From: Clostridia bacterium | GTDB taxonomy: Bacteria; Bacillota; Clostridia; DUPQ01 | Direction: 5' to 3' | Assembly: GCA_030592085.1 (NCBI GenBank) | Contig: JAUUZV010000091.1 | Coordinates: 1-9,301, forward strand | Length of the DNA stretch: 9,301 bases | Shown: positions 1 to 6,049 of the stretch, piece by piece | Position numbering within the stretch: position 1 is the stretch's first letter | Layout of the letters: each line of letters opens with the position of its first letter | The notes under the pieces: generated by a model | What the model was told of the DNA's origin: nothing | The model's database searches: none | The model's input: the letters and a program-made list of their open reading frames with translations, nothing else | Made by a program: the position numbers and the translations under genes

Positions 1-116
1 AGTTTTATAGTTTTACCTGCATTAAACAAAGGTGATATAATATTAATCATTTCGTCAGCTGTTTGCTTAGGGTTACTAAAATTATTCACTTTAGTTACAT
101 TATTTCTTTTAACCAT
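1..116 (-). CDS. N-terminal fragment of an unrecognised protein, cut by the window edge
   Basis: An open frame starts with ATG at 116 and runs 38 codons to the window edge without a stop, beginning MVKRNNVTKVNNF and reading LFNAGKTIK near the edge. A Shine-Dalgarno-like GGTGGA precedes the ATG, and the start lies 17 nt after the stop of the double zinc-ribbon gene, so it looks like the next gene of the same operon. The visible part is hydrophilic and basic at the N terminus. NAGKT resembles the end of a P-loop, but one partial word is not enough to call an ATPase. No function is assigned. Confidence 0.55.
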   Translation of the reverse strand, partial: MVKRNNVTKVNNFSNPKQTADEMINIISPLFNAGKTIK

Positions 117-133
117 TATTCCACCATTATTTA

Positions 134-532
134 TTAAGGTTTTCTGACTTTAGTTCCGCCGCAGTGTGGGCAAGCTTTATTTGTTCCAACAAATGATACC
201 GGCACAAAACCACCACAATCTTCACAAATTAGATATTCAGCATCTTTAGTAATAGTGGTGCTCCCACAATCTTTACAAATACTCATAGTATCATCTAATT
301 TATTTACATCACCATGACAATTAGGACAGTTATCATCATGACTATGTTTTTTTGTTTCATTAACTTCCGCTGCAATACTATCACGCTTTAATATCTTCTG
401 AACTCGTTCTTCATTTTTATCAAGTTCTTTGCTCCTTGCAAATTGTTCTTTAACAACATCACTTACAACAGGTATAAGTGCTTCACGTAAATCGTCTTGT
501 GACGTCTGTAATACTTTTATTTTCTTTGCCAT
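134..532 (-). CDS. Small protein with two tandem zinc ribbons
   Basis: A 132-residue protein. Residues 1-60 are charged and probably helical. The C-terminal half carries two four-cysteine zinc ribbons: C69-x2-C72 with C86-x2-C89, then C103-x2-C106 with C121-x2-C124. The knuckles are of the CPNC/CKDCG and CEDCGG/CPHCGG type typical of archaeal zinc ribbons. The His/Asp-rich stretch HSHDDN sits just before the first ribbon. The start is well supported by AGGAGAA about 8 nt upstream of the ATG. It follows the 340-residue gene by about 30 nt and precedes another start by 17 nt, so it is probably cotranscribed. Such ribbons commonly bind nucleic acid or mediate protein contacts; which applies here cannot be read from the sequence. 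Confidence 0.88.
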   Translation of the reverse strand: MAKKIKVLQTSQDDLREALIPVVSDVVKEQFARSKELDKNEERVQKILKRDSIAAEVNETKKHSHDDNCPNCHGDVNKLDDTMSICKDCGSTTITKDAEYLICEDCGGFVPVSFVGTNKACPHCGGTKVRKP

Positions 533-563
533 ATATAATTCTCCTGTATTTTATTATTTTATA

Positions 564-1586
564 TTAAACTGTTAAATCATCATAAATTTCGTTTACTATA
601 CTATCAAGGTCATCATCGACTTTGTTTTCATTTAATACCTTAATTTTTAAAGGATTAAAAAATTTCTTTTTGTTAATTTGTATTTTTAAAGGCTCATCAG
701 AAACAACATTATCTTCTATTATAATATTATTATCATCTTCTACTGTAACCTTTTCTACAACAACATTTTCCACTATTTGCTCATCGATTATTTGCTTTTC
801 AATTTGACCAACGACAGGTTCTGACATTGGATGTAATTCAATTACAGGTGACTCATGTGGTTGTTCTTCAACTATTTGTTCCTCGACTATGACATTATCA
901 TTAGTCCGTTGAGTTTGTCCTTTCTGAATGTCTTGATACTCTTGTTGTTCCTGATATAATACGATTTTATGTTCAATTAATGCATTTCTAGCTTTATCAA
1001 AATTAGTGTAACCCATTTGTTGAGCATAATAATTAATGTGTTCATCATTATTTTCGTCTAATGTCATTACAGTATTTATAAAATCATTATCGGATTGTTT
1101 ATTTTCAACATATTTTAATCCCATATCATATCCTTGTTGAAGCCTCTCTGGACCCAGAACTGATTTTGCACTCTCTAATATTTGAGGTAAATTTGACGTA
1201 ATATTATGAGTTGCAATTTCAACAACGGTATTCAAAAGAGATTTAGGTGGTGCTTGAACACCTTGTCCTGCCCCTGACATACTACCAAGTGCATTACCTA
1301 ATACCGTAGTAACTAAATTCGAAGTTGCTTGCTCAATACCCAATGATGTTGGGTCTTTTAAAGCATTTTTTAATCCTTGTACATCTTCAATAGCTTTCAC
1401 TACACTTCTAACCTCAGGTGATAAAGCACTTTCAGGATTAATTTGTTTCTGTAGTTGACCAAACATACTAGTTAGTTCACTCAAGTCCGATTTTGTAACA
1501 TATTCACTATCCATTTGATTAGCAACCTCTTGTGCACTAATTTGCCTAACTGACTCAACAGGTTTTATAACTTTTATTTGTGGCAT
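564..1586 (-). CDS. Unrecognised 340-residue protein with an acidic low-complexity tail
   Basis: No family recognised. Residues 1-60 are polar. Residues about 60-150 are probably helical, rich in Ala/Leu/Val/Gly, with a Gly/Ser/Ala-rich centre (LGNALGSMSGAGQG). The hydrophobic stretches are too short and broken for a clear membrane anchor. Residues 185-222 look like a charged helix. Residues 230-300 are a low-complexity acidic region with repeated IVEEQ, IIDEQIVE and VEKVTVEDD words. A basic patch follows (INKKKFFNPLKIKV, 304-317), then an acidic end. The architecture would suit a structural or scaffold-like protein, but that is a guess. The start has TGAGGT about 7 nt upstream. Its neighbours are a coiled-coil zinc-ribbon protein upstream and a double zinc-ribbon protein downstream, all closely spaced. 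Confidence 0.85.
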   Translation of the reverse strand: MPQIKVIKPVESVRQISAQEVANQMDSEYVTKSDLSELTSMFGQLQKQINPESALSPEVRSVVKAIEDVQGLKNALKDPTSLGIEQATSNLVTTVLGNALGSMSGAGQGVQAPPKSLLNTVVEIATHNITSNLPQILESAKSVLGPERLQQGYDMGLKYVENKQSDNDFINTVMTLDENNDEHINYYAQQMGYTNFDKARNALIEHKIVLYQEQQEYQDIQKGQTQRTNDNVIVEEQIVEEQPHESPVIELHPMSEPVVGQIEKQIIDEQIVENVVVEKVTVEDDNNIIIEDNVVSDEPLKIQINKKKFFNPLKIKVLNENKVDDDLDSIVNEIYDDLTV

Positions 1587-1639
1587 ATTAATACCTCAAT
1601 CATTTTATCTTCTTTTTATAATGATTGCATACTAAATTC

Positions 1640-2314
1640 TTATTCAATACCTAATGCTACTCCACAATGAGGACAATTCGTAATATTATCATTCCAAACA
1701 AAAGTCGTATTACATTCAGGACATGTTACGGTGTCATCTTCCTCAAATTTCTTATTGATACAATCTATACCAGTACAAACACCATCTATACTTTTTTGCA
1801 TATCGACAAATTTATCATCACTAATTGATTTGATGTTCTTATTAAGATTACCAATTTCTTCCTGTATTTCAGTAAGTGATTTAGCAACACACTTACCATC
1901 TTCACAGTTTTGTTTAGATTCACTTTCAATATTAGCTATTCGTTTCTGCATACCTGATAATTCATCAGATACAATATCAACAATCTTAGTCACACTTTTG
2001 TCAAACTCTTTTCCAATATCGTTCTTCAATATTGTTATGTCTTTATCATCCATTAAAATTCCTCCTTCTAAATAATCATGTAATTCATTAATTTCATCTA
2101 TTTGCTTCTTATATTGTATGTCGTAATTTAGTATTATTTCACCCGCACCGCTATCATTATAGGTTTCAATGTCTTTAGTTCTATCAAACAAATGTGGTTC
2201 GATTACTTTTTCTAATTCATATAATGTTAAATAATCTTTATTAGTTGGATTAAATAATAATCTCTTCAATTCAGGATATTTTTTTACATCACTTACTGCA
2301 CTTCTAGCCATCAT
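1640..2314 (-). CDS. Coiled-coil protein with C-terminal zinc ribbon
   Basis: A protein of up to 224 residues. Residues 1-60 are mixed charged. Residues about 64-195 are dominated by heptad-like helical sequence (QIDEINELHDYLE, KSLTEIQEEIGNLNKNIKSI), suggesting a coiled-coil oligomer. Two unusual C-x4-C pairs lie inside this helical part (C137/C142 and C180/C185), each preceded by an MQK-x-I word, hinting at an internal repeat. The C terminus is a zinc ribbon, C198-x2-C201 and C214-x2-C217. Two ATGs are adjacent at 2314 and 2311. GAGGAG lies only 2 nt from the first and 5 nt from the second, so the second is the more likely start (223 residues). It follows the ribbon-helix-helix gene by 15 nt and is probably translationally linked to it. 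Function unknown; adaptor-like. Confidence 0.86.
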   Translation of the reverse strand: MMARSAVSDVKKYPELKRLLFNPTNKDYLTLYELEKVIEPHLFDRTKDIETYNDSGAGEIILNYDIQYKKQIDEINELHDYLEGGILMDDKDITILKNDIGKEFDKSVTKIVDIVSDELSGMQKRIANIESESKQNCEDGKCVAKSLTEIQEEIGNLNKNIKSISDDKFVDMQKSIDGVCTGIDCINKKFEEDDTVTCPECNTTFVWNDNITNCPHCGVALGIE

Positions 2315-2329
2315 TACTCCTCAATAATT

Positions 2330-3421
2330 TCAATAACTAATTAATTTATTGTTGTCTAAATACTTTATCGTTTCATCATCAAAAATACCCTCGACCGATA
2401 TATGTTCATCTGATTTTAAATAATAACTCAAAATGTTATCAAAAGTATATTTTTCCAGTAATTTTTCGGCATATTCATCATCAGTATTAAATGTTAAATA
2501 AGCACTACTATATACTTTATTTTCATGATATATATAATAAATCCACAGATAAAAATATGTATCTATATCAGGAATTTCGAAGTCATATTTTTTAATTATA
2601 TAATCAGCTATTTTATCATATATTTCTGGAGTTATTTCTTTTTCACCATCAATAGTCATCATCGTCTGGTCGGGGATGTGATGTTCTTCTATATATTCAG
2701 CTTCACGCTCTTCAAAATTATCACCATTTAATCCTATCAATTCATTATATGTAGTAATAAAACCTCTTGAATTAATGCCTGAAACATATTTTCTAATATA
2801 AACTAATACATAAGCTTCTAAGCAATCACAAGTAATATTCCATTGTGCAGCAGTTTCCATTTCAGCGTAGCAATTATGTGTATTATATATATCATCTATA
2901 AGTCTTCTGTGTTCTGCAAGTTTTTGCTTTAATTCGGACCCAGATAAATGACAACGCTCTACATTTTCATCATAAGAAGTATATCTACCATCCATTAACT
3001 TCTTTTTACACTTTTTAGTTAAACGTTGGAATCTAGCAAGGTTAATCTTAGGTTTTTTACTACTTTTGTTCAAAATAACAGGCTTTTCTCTAATGATGTG
3101 CTGTTTTTCATAGAAATCATATAAAACAGCATTAACAAACTGAGTAAAGTTAGTATACCCCAATTCAACTTGCTTCCCCTTCAATATTTTTCTCTCTTCT
3201 TCTGTAGTATATAGATTTAACTTGAATCGACCTAAGGCAGAATCCTTCGCTGTAATGTTATTATTAAGCAATAGGTCTATAACCTTATCGTTTTTATTTT
3301 TTATATCAACCGACCTACTTTTAAAAAAGCGTATAAGGTAGTTATCAACAAAAGTAGACGTATTTGTACTCCGCACTTTAGTGGAATCCGTGTTTTCTAC
3401 TGATTCTTTACCGTTAGCCAT
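2330..3421 (-). CDS. Ribbon-helix-helix DNA-binding protein (plasmid MobC/CopG-like N-terminal part)
   Basis: A 363-residue protein. Residues 65-107 fit a ribbon-helix-helix fold: strand RFKLNLY (65-71), helix 1 from TTEEERKILKGKQ, turn LGYTN, helix 2 FTQFVNAVLYDFYEK. This resembles the N-terminal domain of plasmid mobilisation (MobC-like) and CopG-type proteins. A very basic linker follows (116-145, many Lys), then about 200 residues with no recognised fold, rich in Tyr and acidic residues near the C terminus. RHH proteins dimerise and insert the strand pair into the DNA major groove; many repress their own promoter or bind an oriT or partition site. The start has TAGGA about 6 nt upstream. 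It is the first gene after the repeat-rich gap and an exact 16-nt repeat lies both in front of its promoter and inside its codons 34-39, consistent with autoregulation. The DNA-binding call is moderately firm; the mobilisation role is inference. Confidence 0.8.
   Translation of the reverse strand: MANGKESVENTDSTKVRSTNTSTFVDNYLIRFFKSRSVDIKNKNDKVIDLLLNNNITAKDSALGRFKLNLYTTEEERKILKGKQVELGYTNFTQFVNAVLYDFYEKQHIIREKPVILNKSSKKPKINLARFQRLTKKCKKKLMDGRYTSYDENVERCHLSGSELKQKLAEHRRLIDDIYNTHNCYAEMETAAQWNITCDCLEAYVLVYIRKYVSGINSRGFITTYNELIGLNGDNFEEREAEYIEEHHIPDQTMMTIDGEKEITPEIYDKIADYIIKKYDFEIPDIDTYFYLWIYYIYHENKVYSSAYLTFNTDDEYAEKLLEKYTFDNILSYYLKSDEHISVEGIFDDETIKYLDNNKLISY
3306..3321. repeat. 16-nt direct repeat, copy inside the RHH gene
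   Basis: TCAACCGACCTACTTT (+ strand), identical to 3537-3552. This copy encodes residues KSRSVD at codons 34-39 of the ribbon-helix-helix gene. Exact identity over 16 bases between a coding and a non-coding position 231 nt apart is unlikely by chance in sequence this AT-rich, because the word contains a GC-richer core. Confidence 0.75.
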
Positions 3422-3509
3422 ATTAATTCCTAGTTATTTCTACTGATTTGTACGTTTACAGCTTAAAAATAGATTTGACAATTTTAGTTTACTAGTCTAT
3501 ATCTAATAA

Positions 3510-3530
3510 ACCTTTATAGTATATAAAGGT
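3510..3530. repeat. Palindrome over the putative promoter of the RHH gene
   Basis: Arms ACCTTTATA (3510-3518) and TATAAAGGT (3522-3530) are perfect inverted repeats around a 3-nt centre. The minus-strand TATA-like box lies inside it, so a protein bound here would compete with TBP. Confidence 0.65.
3520..3527 (-). promoter_or_regulatory. Putative TATA box for the RHH operon
   Basis: The minus strand reads TTTATATA, matching the archaeal TATA consensus. A start site about 25 nt downstream would fall near 3497, leaving a leader of about 75 nt to the ATG at 3421. The box is embedded in a palindrome and has the 16-nt repeat just upstream. In DNA this AT-rich, a TATA match alone is weak evidence; the surrounding symmetry raises confidence. 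Confidence 0.45.
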
Positions 3531-3536
3531 ATTCCT

Positions 3537-3552
3537 TCAACCGACCTACTTT
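3537..3552. repeat. 16-nt direct repeat, promoter-proximal copy
   Basis: Exact copy of 3306-3321 (TCAACCGACCTACTTT), placed about 10 bp upstream of the putative TATA box of the RHH gene. It is a candidate operator or binding site for the RHH protein. Confidence 0.75.
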
Positions 3553-3590
3553 ATAAATATAATAATACTAAAATATGTAAAATAATACTC

Positions 3591-3616
3591 AAAAAAGGTA
3601 TAATAATACCTTTTTT
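3591..3616. repeat. Perfect 11-bp hairpin with A/T flanks
   Basis: Arm AAAAAAGGTAT (3591-3601), loop AATA, arm ATACCTTTTTT (3606-3616). On either strand it reads as a stem ending in six T, so it could be a bidirectional terminator, or an operator sharing the AAAGGT word of the 3510-3530 palindrome. Confidence 0.7.
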
Positions 3617-3636
3617 AACCTTTATTATACCTTTTT
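3592..3636. repeat. Overlapping 15-bp inverted repeat (alternative hairpin)
   Basis: AAAAAGGTATAATAA (3592-3606) is perfectly inverted by TTATTATACCTTTTT (3622-3636). It shares its left arm with the 3591-3616 hairpin, so the two structures are mutually exclusive, as in an attenuator; equally they may be tandem binding sites in opposite orientation. Confidence 0.65.
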
Positions 3637-3645
3637 CTTTTTCGG

Positions 3646-3670
3646 TATCGGAAGGCTTAATTATAAAAAT
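3646..3670. repeat. 25-nt direct repeat, copy 1
   Basis: TATCGGAAGGCT, then TA, then ATTATAAAAAT. It matches 3934-3958 at 23 of 25 positions, the two differences being adjacent (TA versus GC). The GC-richer core stands out from the A/T background. Confidence 0.65.
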
Positions 3671-3711
3671 CTTTAGTTTTTTTTACTCAAATATTCTAGT
3701 CTTTTATTTAT

Positions 3712-3781
3712 AGAGTAATAAATTTTATAGAGTCGAAAAATAAAAAAAAGCTTATCCGATACCGTTTATTTTTATTACTCT
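3712..3781. repeat. 11-bp inverted repeat, arms 3712-3722 and 3771-3781
   Basis: AGAGTAATAAA is perfectly inverted by TTTATTACTCT, separated by 48 bases that contain the inverted TATCGG core. It could form part of a larger imperfect cruciform. Confidence 0.45.
3748..3764. repeat. Inverted copy of the TATCGG core
   Basis: AAGCTTATCCGATACCG is, read on the minus strand, CGGTATCGGATAAGCTT. This closely matches CGGTATCGGAAGGCTT at 3643-3658, and the pair forms an inverted repeat about 90 bases apart. Confidence 0.55.
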
Positions 3782-3933
3782 ACACATATTTTTATTAGAT
3801 ACCCTTCTCGAATATTAAATACTATAATAAAAAAAAATATAATAAATATATATTAAATAAAAAGGGAATATAGTTTTCTAAAAGTCGGAATTATACCTAC
3901 TAAAAATTTTTATATTGTAGAAACTAAAAACGT

Positions 3934-3958
3934 TATCGGAAGGCTGCATTATAAAAAT
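3934..3958. repeat. 25-nt direct repeat, copy 2
   Basis: TATCGGAAGGCT, then GC, then ATTATAAAAAT. Second copy of the 3646-3670 repeat, 288 bases away, in the same orientation. Confidence 0.65.
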
Positions 3959-4095
3959 TTTTTAATTAAAAATAAACCCTGATTTAGTTCTCTTTTACTA
4001 AATTTCGAATGACATAAAAATAAAACCGCCAACAGTAGAGCTTATAAAAAATAGTAAAAGAGTATCCACTTTATAAAGATTTGTATATAATTTAT

Positions 4096-4137
4096 AAAAA
4101 ACAGAAAATATTTACTACAAAATCACGCAAAAACGTG
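4096..4137 (-). terminator. Possible transcription terminator after the nuclease gene
   Basis: Just past the stop of the nuclease-like gene, the minus strand can form a short stem (CACG and CGTG, 4137-4124). A run of six T follows about 25 nt later (4101-4096). Archaeal termination depends mainly on T tracts, so the T run is the better part of the evidence; the 4-bp stem is weak. Confidence 0.3.
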
Positions 4138-4138
4138 T

Positions 4139-5461
4139 TCACTGTATAAGTTCATCGATATTGAAGCTGTTAGTCACGTCATATTGACGTAATCGTTCAA
4201 GCGAACCGTGAGTATCATATATTTTCAAGTTTTTTATAGTATTAACATTGCAACCCACTATTCCCCAAATATGTTTTATTTCTGTTAGCTCATGATTAGT
4301 TCCAACACAAATGAAATTATCGATATTTTGGTTATTTTCAAACTTTTTACGTAAATTAAAGAGCCAAATGTTATTATTTAAACTTGAAAATTTAAAAATC
4401 ATATCTCCATACTCATCACAGCTAACACTACGATATTTATGCTTAAATTTACCACTATTTTGACAACCTAATTTATCTATCAAGTTCTTTTCAATTCTGC
4501 TAAACACAGCAAATTTTTCTGCATAAGTAATTTTATTGATTGATTCAGTTTTAGGTAAAATTAAACTTCTACTAGAACCATAAGACCACAATTGCTCAAT
4601 AGCAGCTGATATACCTCGTTTATACCATTTATATTTGTTATTATAATATTTATAAAACTTTGCAGAATTAGGGTAGCCATTTAATGCTTTAAAGTCTTTA
4701 TTTGTTGGGTCTCTACCGTTTTCTAACATGAATCTAATAATTTCTTTAAGTAAAAATTTATGTTCATCATCGATATTTGGCATTGAATCAATATCATCAT
4801 AATTTATGACTCTTTTAGGACTATTGCGTAATTCTTTGACCTCTTCAAGTCTTTTCATATATTCTTCATACTCAGTAGGTTTATCAATTATATCACGTTG
4901 GTTAACTTTACGTTTAGCATTTGATATATCACTTCTTAATACACTACAATTGTCTAATGACATGCTGTAATAAGCATTATTATATGGTTCAACATCCACT
5001 TCCCATGGAGCAGCTCTTTTCAAACCTCTTTCTGAATTAGTTATACTAATTACAGTTTTAACTTTATTTATTGAACTATTAAATAATAATTCATCCAAAT
5101 ATTTAACAAACCAGACATGTAATATATCTGATTTATCAGGACTAAATCCCAATAGGATATATATATCAGGAATTTCTTTATTCTTCAAATTAAATTGCCA
5201 ATAATTTTTTTTATTCAATATTGTAAATTTTACATCAATATTATTATAACTATTCTTATCATATAAGTCATAAGCACTATCAAATTTAATAGAAGAATTA
5301 CAATCATATTTATCATCTAAATTTAATACTCTAGCAACTACTCTTTGAGATATAAAGGCAAAACCAGCATTATTGTTGGGATCAAACTTTTCCGTTGTAT
5401 CACAAATTTTAATATCATCTGATTTTCTTTTCATTTTATATTCATCAAGCCATTCACTCAT
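4139..5461 (-). CDS. Putative homing-type nuclease: two PD-(D/E)XK-like lobes around an endonuclease-associated repeat
   Basis: A 440-residue protein. Residues 236-290 (LLKEIIRFMLENGRDPTNKDF..YPNSAKFYKYY..YKWYKRGISAAIEQL) match the homing-endonuclease-associated repeat (Pfam HNH_repeat), a small helical DNA-binding module. On either side lie two similar lobes. Residues about 34-125 contain NNIDVKFT..KNYWQFNL..PDIYILLGF..DILHVWFV; residues about 315-405 contain YGDMIFKFS..NNIWLFNL..IDNFICVG..EIKHIWGI. The first keeps an acidic-x-Lys pair (D76-x-K78) with acidic residues upstream (D61, D65, D68), as in PD-(D/E)XK nucleases. The second aligns I355 with D76 and so looks catalytically dead. The frame extends to a GTG at 5470, but GAGGTGAT overlaps that codon and sits 4 nt before the ATG at 5461, so 5461 is the start. 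Nuclease activity and homing are inferred; there is no HNH or LAGLIDADG motif. Confidence 0.75.
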   Translation of the reverse strand: MSEWLDEYKMKRKSDDIKICDTTEKFDPNNNAGFAFISQRVVARVLNLDDKYDCNSSIKFDSAYDLYDKNSYNNIDVKFTILNKKNYWQFNLKNKEIPDIYILLGFSPDKSDILHVWFVKYLDELLFNSSINKVKTVISITNSERGLKRAAPWEVDVEPYNNAYYSMSLDNCSVLRSDISNAKRKVNQRDIIDKPTEYEEYMKRLEEVKELRNSPKRVINYDDIDSMPNIDDEHKFLLKEIIRFMLENGRDPTNKDFKALNGYPNSAKFYKYYNNKYKWYKRGISAAIEQLWSYGSSRSLILPKTESINKITYAEKFAVFSRIEKNLIDKLGCQNSGKFKHKYRSVSCDEYGDMIFKFSSLNNNIWLFNLRKKFENNQNIDNFICVGTNHELTEIKHIWGIVGCNVNTIKNLKIYDTHGSLERLRQYDVTNSFNIDELIQ

Positions 5462-5465
5462 ATTA

Positions 5466-5473
5466 ATCACCTC
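5466..5473 (-). promoter_or_regulatory. Strong Shine-Dalgarno site that decides the nuclease start
   Basis: The minus strand reads GAGGTGAT, an 8-base match to the complement of the archaeal 16S rRNA 3' end. It covers the upstream GTG at 5470, excluding that codon as the start and favouring the ATG at 5461. Confidence 0.75.
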
Positions 5474-5485
5474 ATCGTATGTACA

Positions 5486-5505
5486 TAAAACTACAATTTA
5501 TTTAA
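5486..5505 (-). promoter_or_regulatory. 20-nt repeated promoter-like element upstream of the nuclease gene
   Basis: The minus strand reads TTAAATAAATTGTAGTTTTA, identical to 5899-5918. It ends 24 nt before the ATG at 5461 and overlaps the stop of the 123-residue gene. TTAAATAA could serve as a TATA box with a start site just ahead of the Shine-Dalgarno. Confidence 0.5.
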
Positions 5506-5873
5506 GTTTCACATAAATATAAAGAATTACATTCATCATCTTTTTCTGCTAAAATTTTTATGATTACATCTATTTGTGAATCTCGTAGAGCCGTAACATA
5601 TATACCAGGAAATTTATCTGCCATTATATCAGCAACTAAATCAACATTTTCATTAACATAACAACGATTACAAACAACACAATTTCGTACACTATCAAGT
5701 GCCTGTTCTAAATTATCAAAGCAAAAACACCCTAAATTTTTACCACATTCACATGACAATTGTCTTCTATATGTTCCATCTACAGAGTTATAATATATAT
5801 TATAATTTTTAATATCCAATACATAACCTGGTTCATAGATTTCTTTCTTTATGTGTATTAATCCATTCGACAT
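5502..5873 (-). CDS. Cys-rich 123-residue protein, probable zinc binder
   Basis: No family recognised. Nine cysteines are present; seven cluster in the middle (C41, C43, C49, C51, C65, C68, C71), giving CECG, CFC and CVVCNRC knuckles that would suit one or two zinc sites. C115 and C121 are near the end. Residues 1-40 look like beta strands with many Tyr. Residues 75-112 form an amphipathic alpha/beta segment (VDLVADIMADKFPGIYVTALRDSQIDVIIKILAEK). AAGGAG lies about 9 nt before the ATG. It sits between a 42-residue double-CxxC gene and the nuclease-like gene and has the repeated promoter-like element upstream. It may be a small regulator or partner of the nuclease, but nothing in the sequence proves it. 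Confidence 0.78.
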   Translation of the reverse strand: MSNGLIHIKKEIYEPGYVLDIKNYNIYYNSVDGTYRRQLSCECGKNLGCFCFDNLEQALDSVRNCVVCNRCYVNENVDLVADIMADKFPGIYVTALRDSQIDVIIKILAEKDDECNSLYLCET

Positions 5874-5898
5874 ATCTTTGTTCTCCTTATTATATATG

Positions 5899-5918
5899 TA
5901 AAACTACAATTTATTTAA
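5899..5918 (-). promoter_or_regulatory. 20-nt repeated promoter-like element upstream of the 123-residue gene
   Basis: Identical to 5486-5505 (minus strand TTAAATAAATTGTAGTTTTA). It ends 25 nt before the ATG at 5873 and overlaps the stop of the 42-residue gene. The same sequence at nearly the same distance from two start codons suggests a functional promoter or operator, or a duplicated gene junction. Confidence 0.5.
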
Positions 5919-6039
5919 ATATTGTTGCATCTGCTCTGCCACTCATATTCTGTTCCCTGAACCAATCTTCATAATTACGTTTGCATACTTTACATTTATC
6001 TGTATTATAAAAAAAGCATACTAAACAATTTACATCCAT
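5911..6039 (-). CDS. 42-residue protein with two CxxC knuckles
   Basis: Translation from the ATG at 6039 begins MDVNCLVCFFYNTDKCKVCKRNY and ends with ATIFK before TAA. C5-x2-C8 and C16-x2-C19 make a minimal four-cysteine zinc site, followed by a charged helix (YEDWFREQN). The start has GATGAGGT 8 nt upstream, and the sequence GAGGTnATTAATATG is nearly the same as at the nuclease gene start. The stop of the preceding 52-residue gene overlaps this Shine-Dalgarno region, implying coupled translation. Function unknown; small zinc proteins of this sort are frequent in archaeal viruses and plasmids. Confidence 0.68.
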   Translation of the reverse strand: MDVNCLVCFFYNTDKCKVCKRNYEDWFREQNMSGRADATIFK

Positions 6040-6049
6040 ATTAATTACC

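Larger units (their letters stand above)
3422..4138. other. Gene-free, repeat-rich AT tract: candidate origin or control region
   Basis: No credible open frame or RNA gene is visible on either strand over about 717 bases, in a window where other gaps are mostly under 100 bases. The tract consists largely of A/T runs. It carries three palindromic hairpins built on AAAGGTAT, a 25-nt imperfect direct repeat (3646-3670 and 3934-3958) with an inverted copy of its core at 3748-3764, an 11-bp inverted repeat, and one copy of the 16-nt repeat shared with the downstream gene. Dense repeats beside AT-rich DNA are typical of replication origins, partition sites and complex operators. Which one applies is inference. 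The end near 3422-3530 probably holds the promoter of the RHH gene. Confidence 0.55.

Noticed and set aside
1..116. P-loop ATPase call for the truncated gene from NAGKT.
   Set aside because: Only a partial motif is visible at the window edge, without the leading glycine or any Walker B.
622..807. Plus-strand frame with a hydrophobic, Ser/Thr-rich product.
   Set aside because: It is the complement of the acidic low-complexity tail of the 340-residue gene; the apparent membrane-like composition is an artefact of that.
997..3156. Shared word GYTNF followed by N-A in the 340-residue protein (192-202) and the RHH protein (88-98).
   Set aside because: The similarity does not extend beyond the word, the codons differ and the surrounding residues are unrelated, so it is probably coincidence.
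3422..4138. CRISPR array or tRNA gene in the long gap.
   Set aside because: Repeats are too few, irregularly spaced and partly inverted for CRISPR, and no cloverleaf or T-arm sequence could be found on either strand.
5462..5470. Upstream GTG start for the nuclease-like gene, adding three residues.
   Set aside because: The GTG is part of the strong Shine-Dalgarno GAGGTGAT serving the ATG at 5461, so it cannot sensibly be the initiator.
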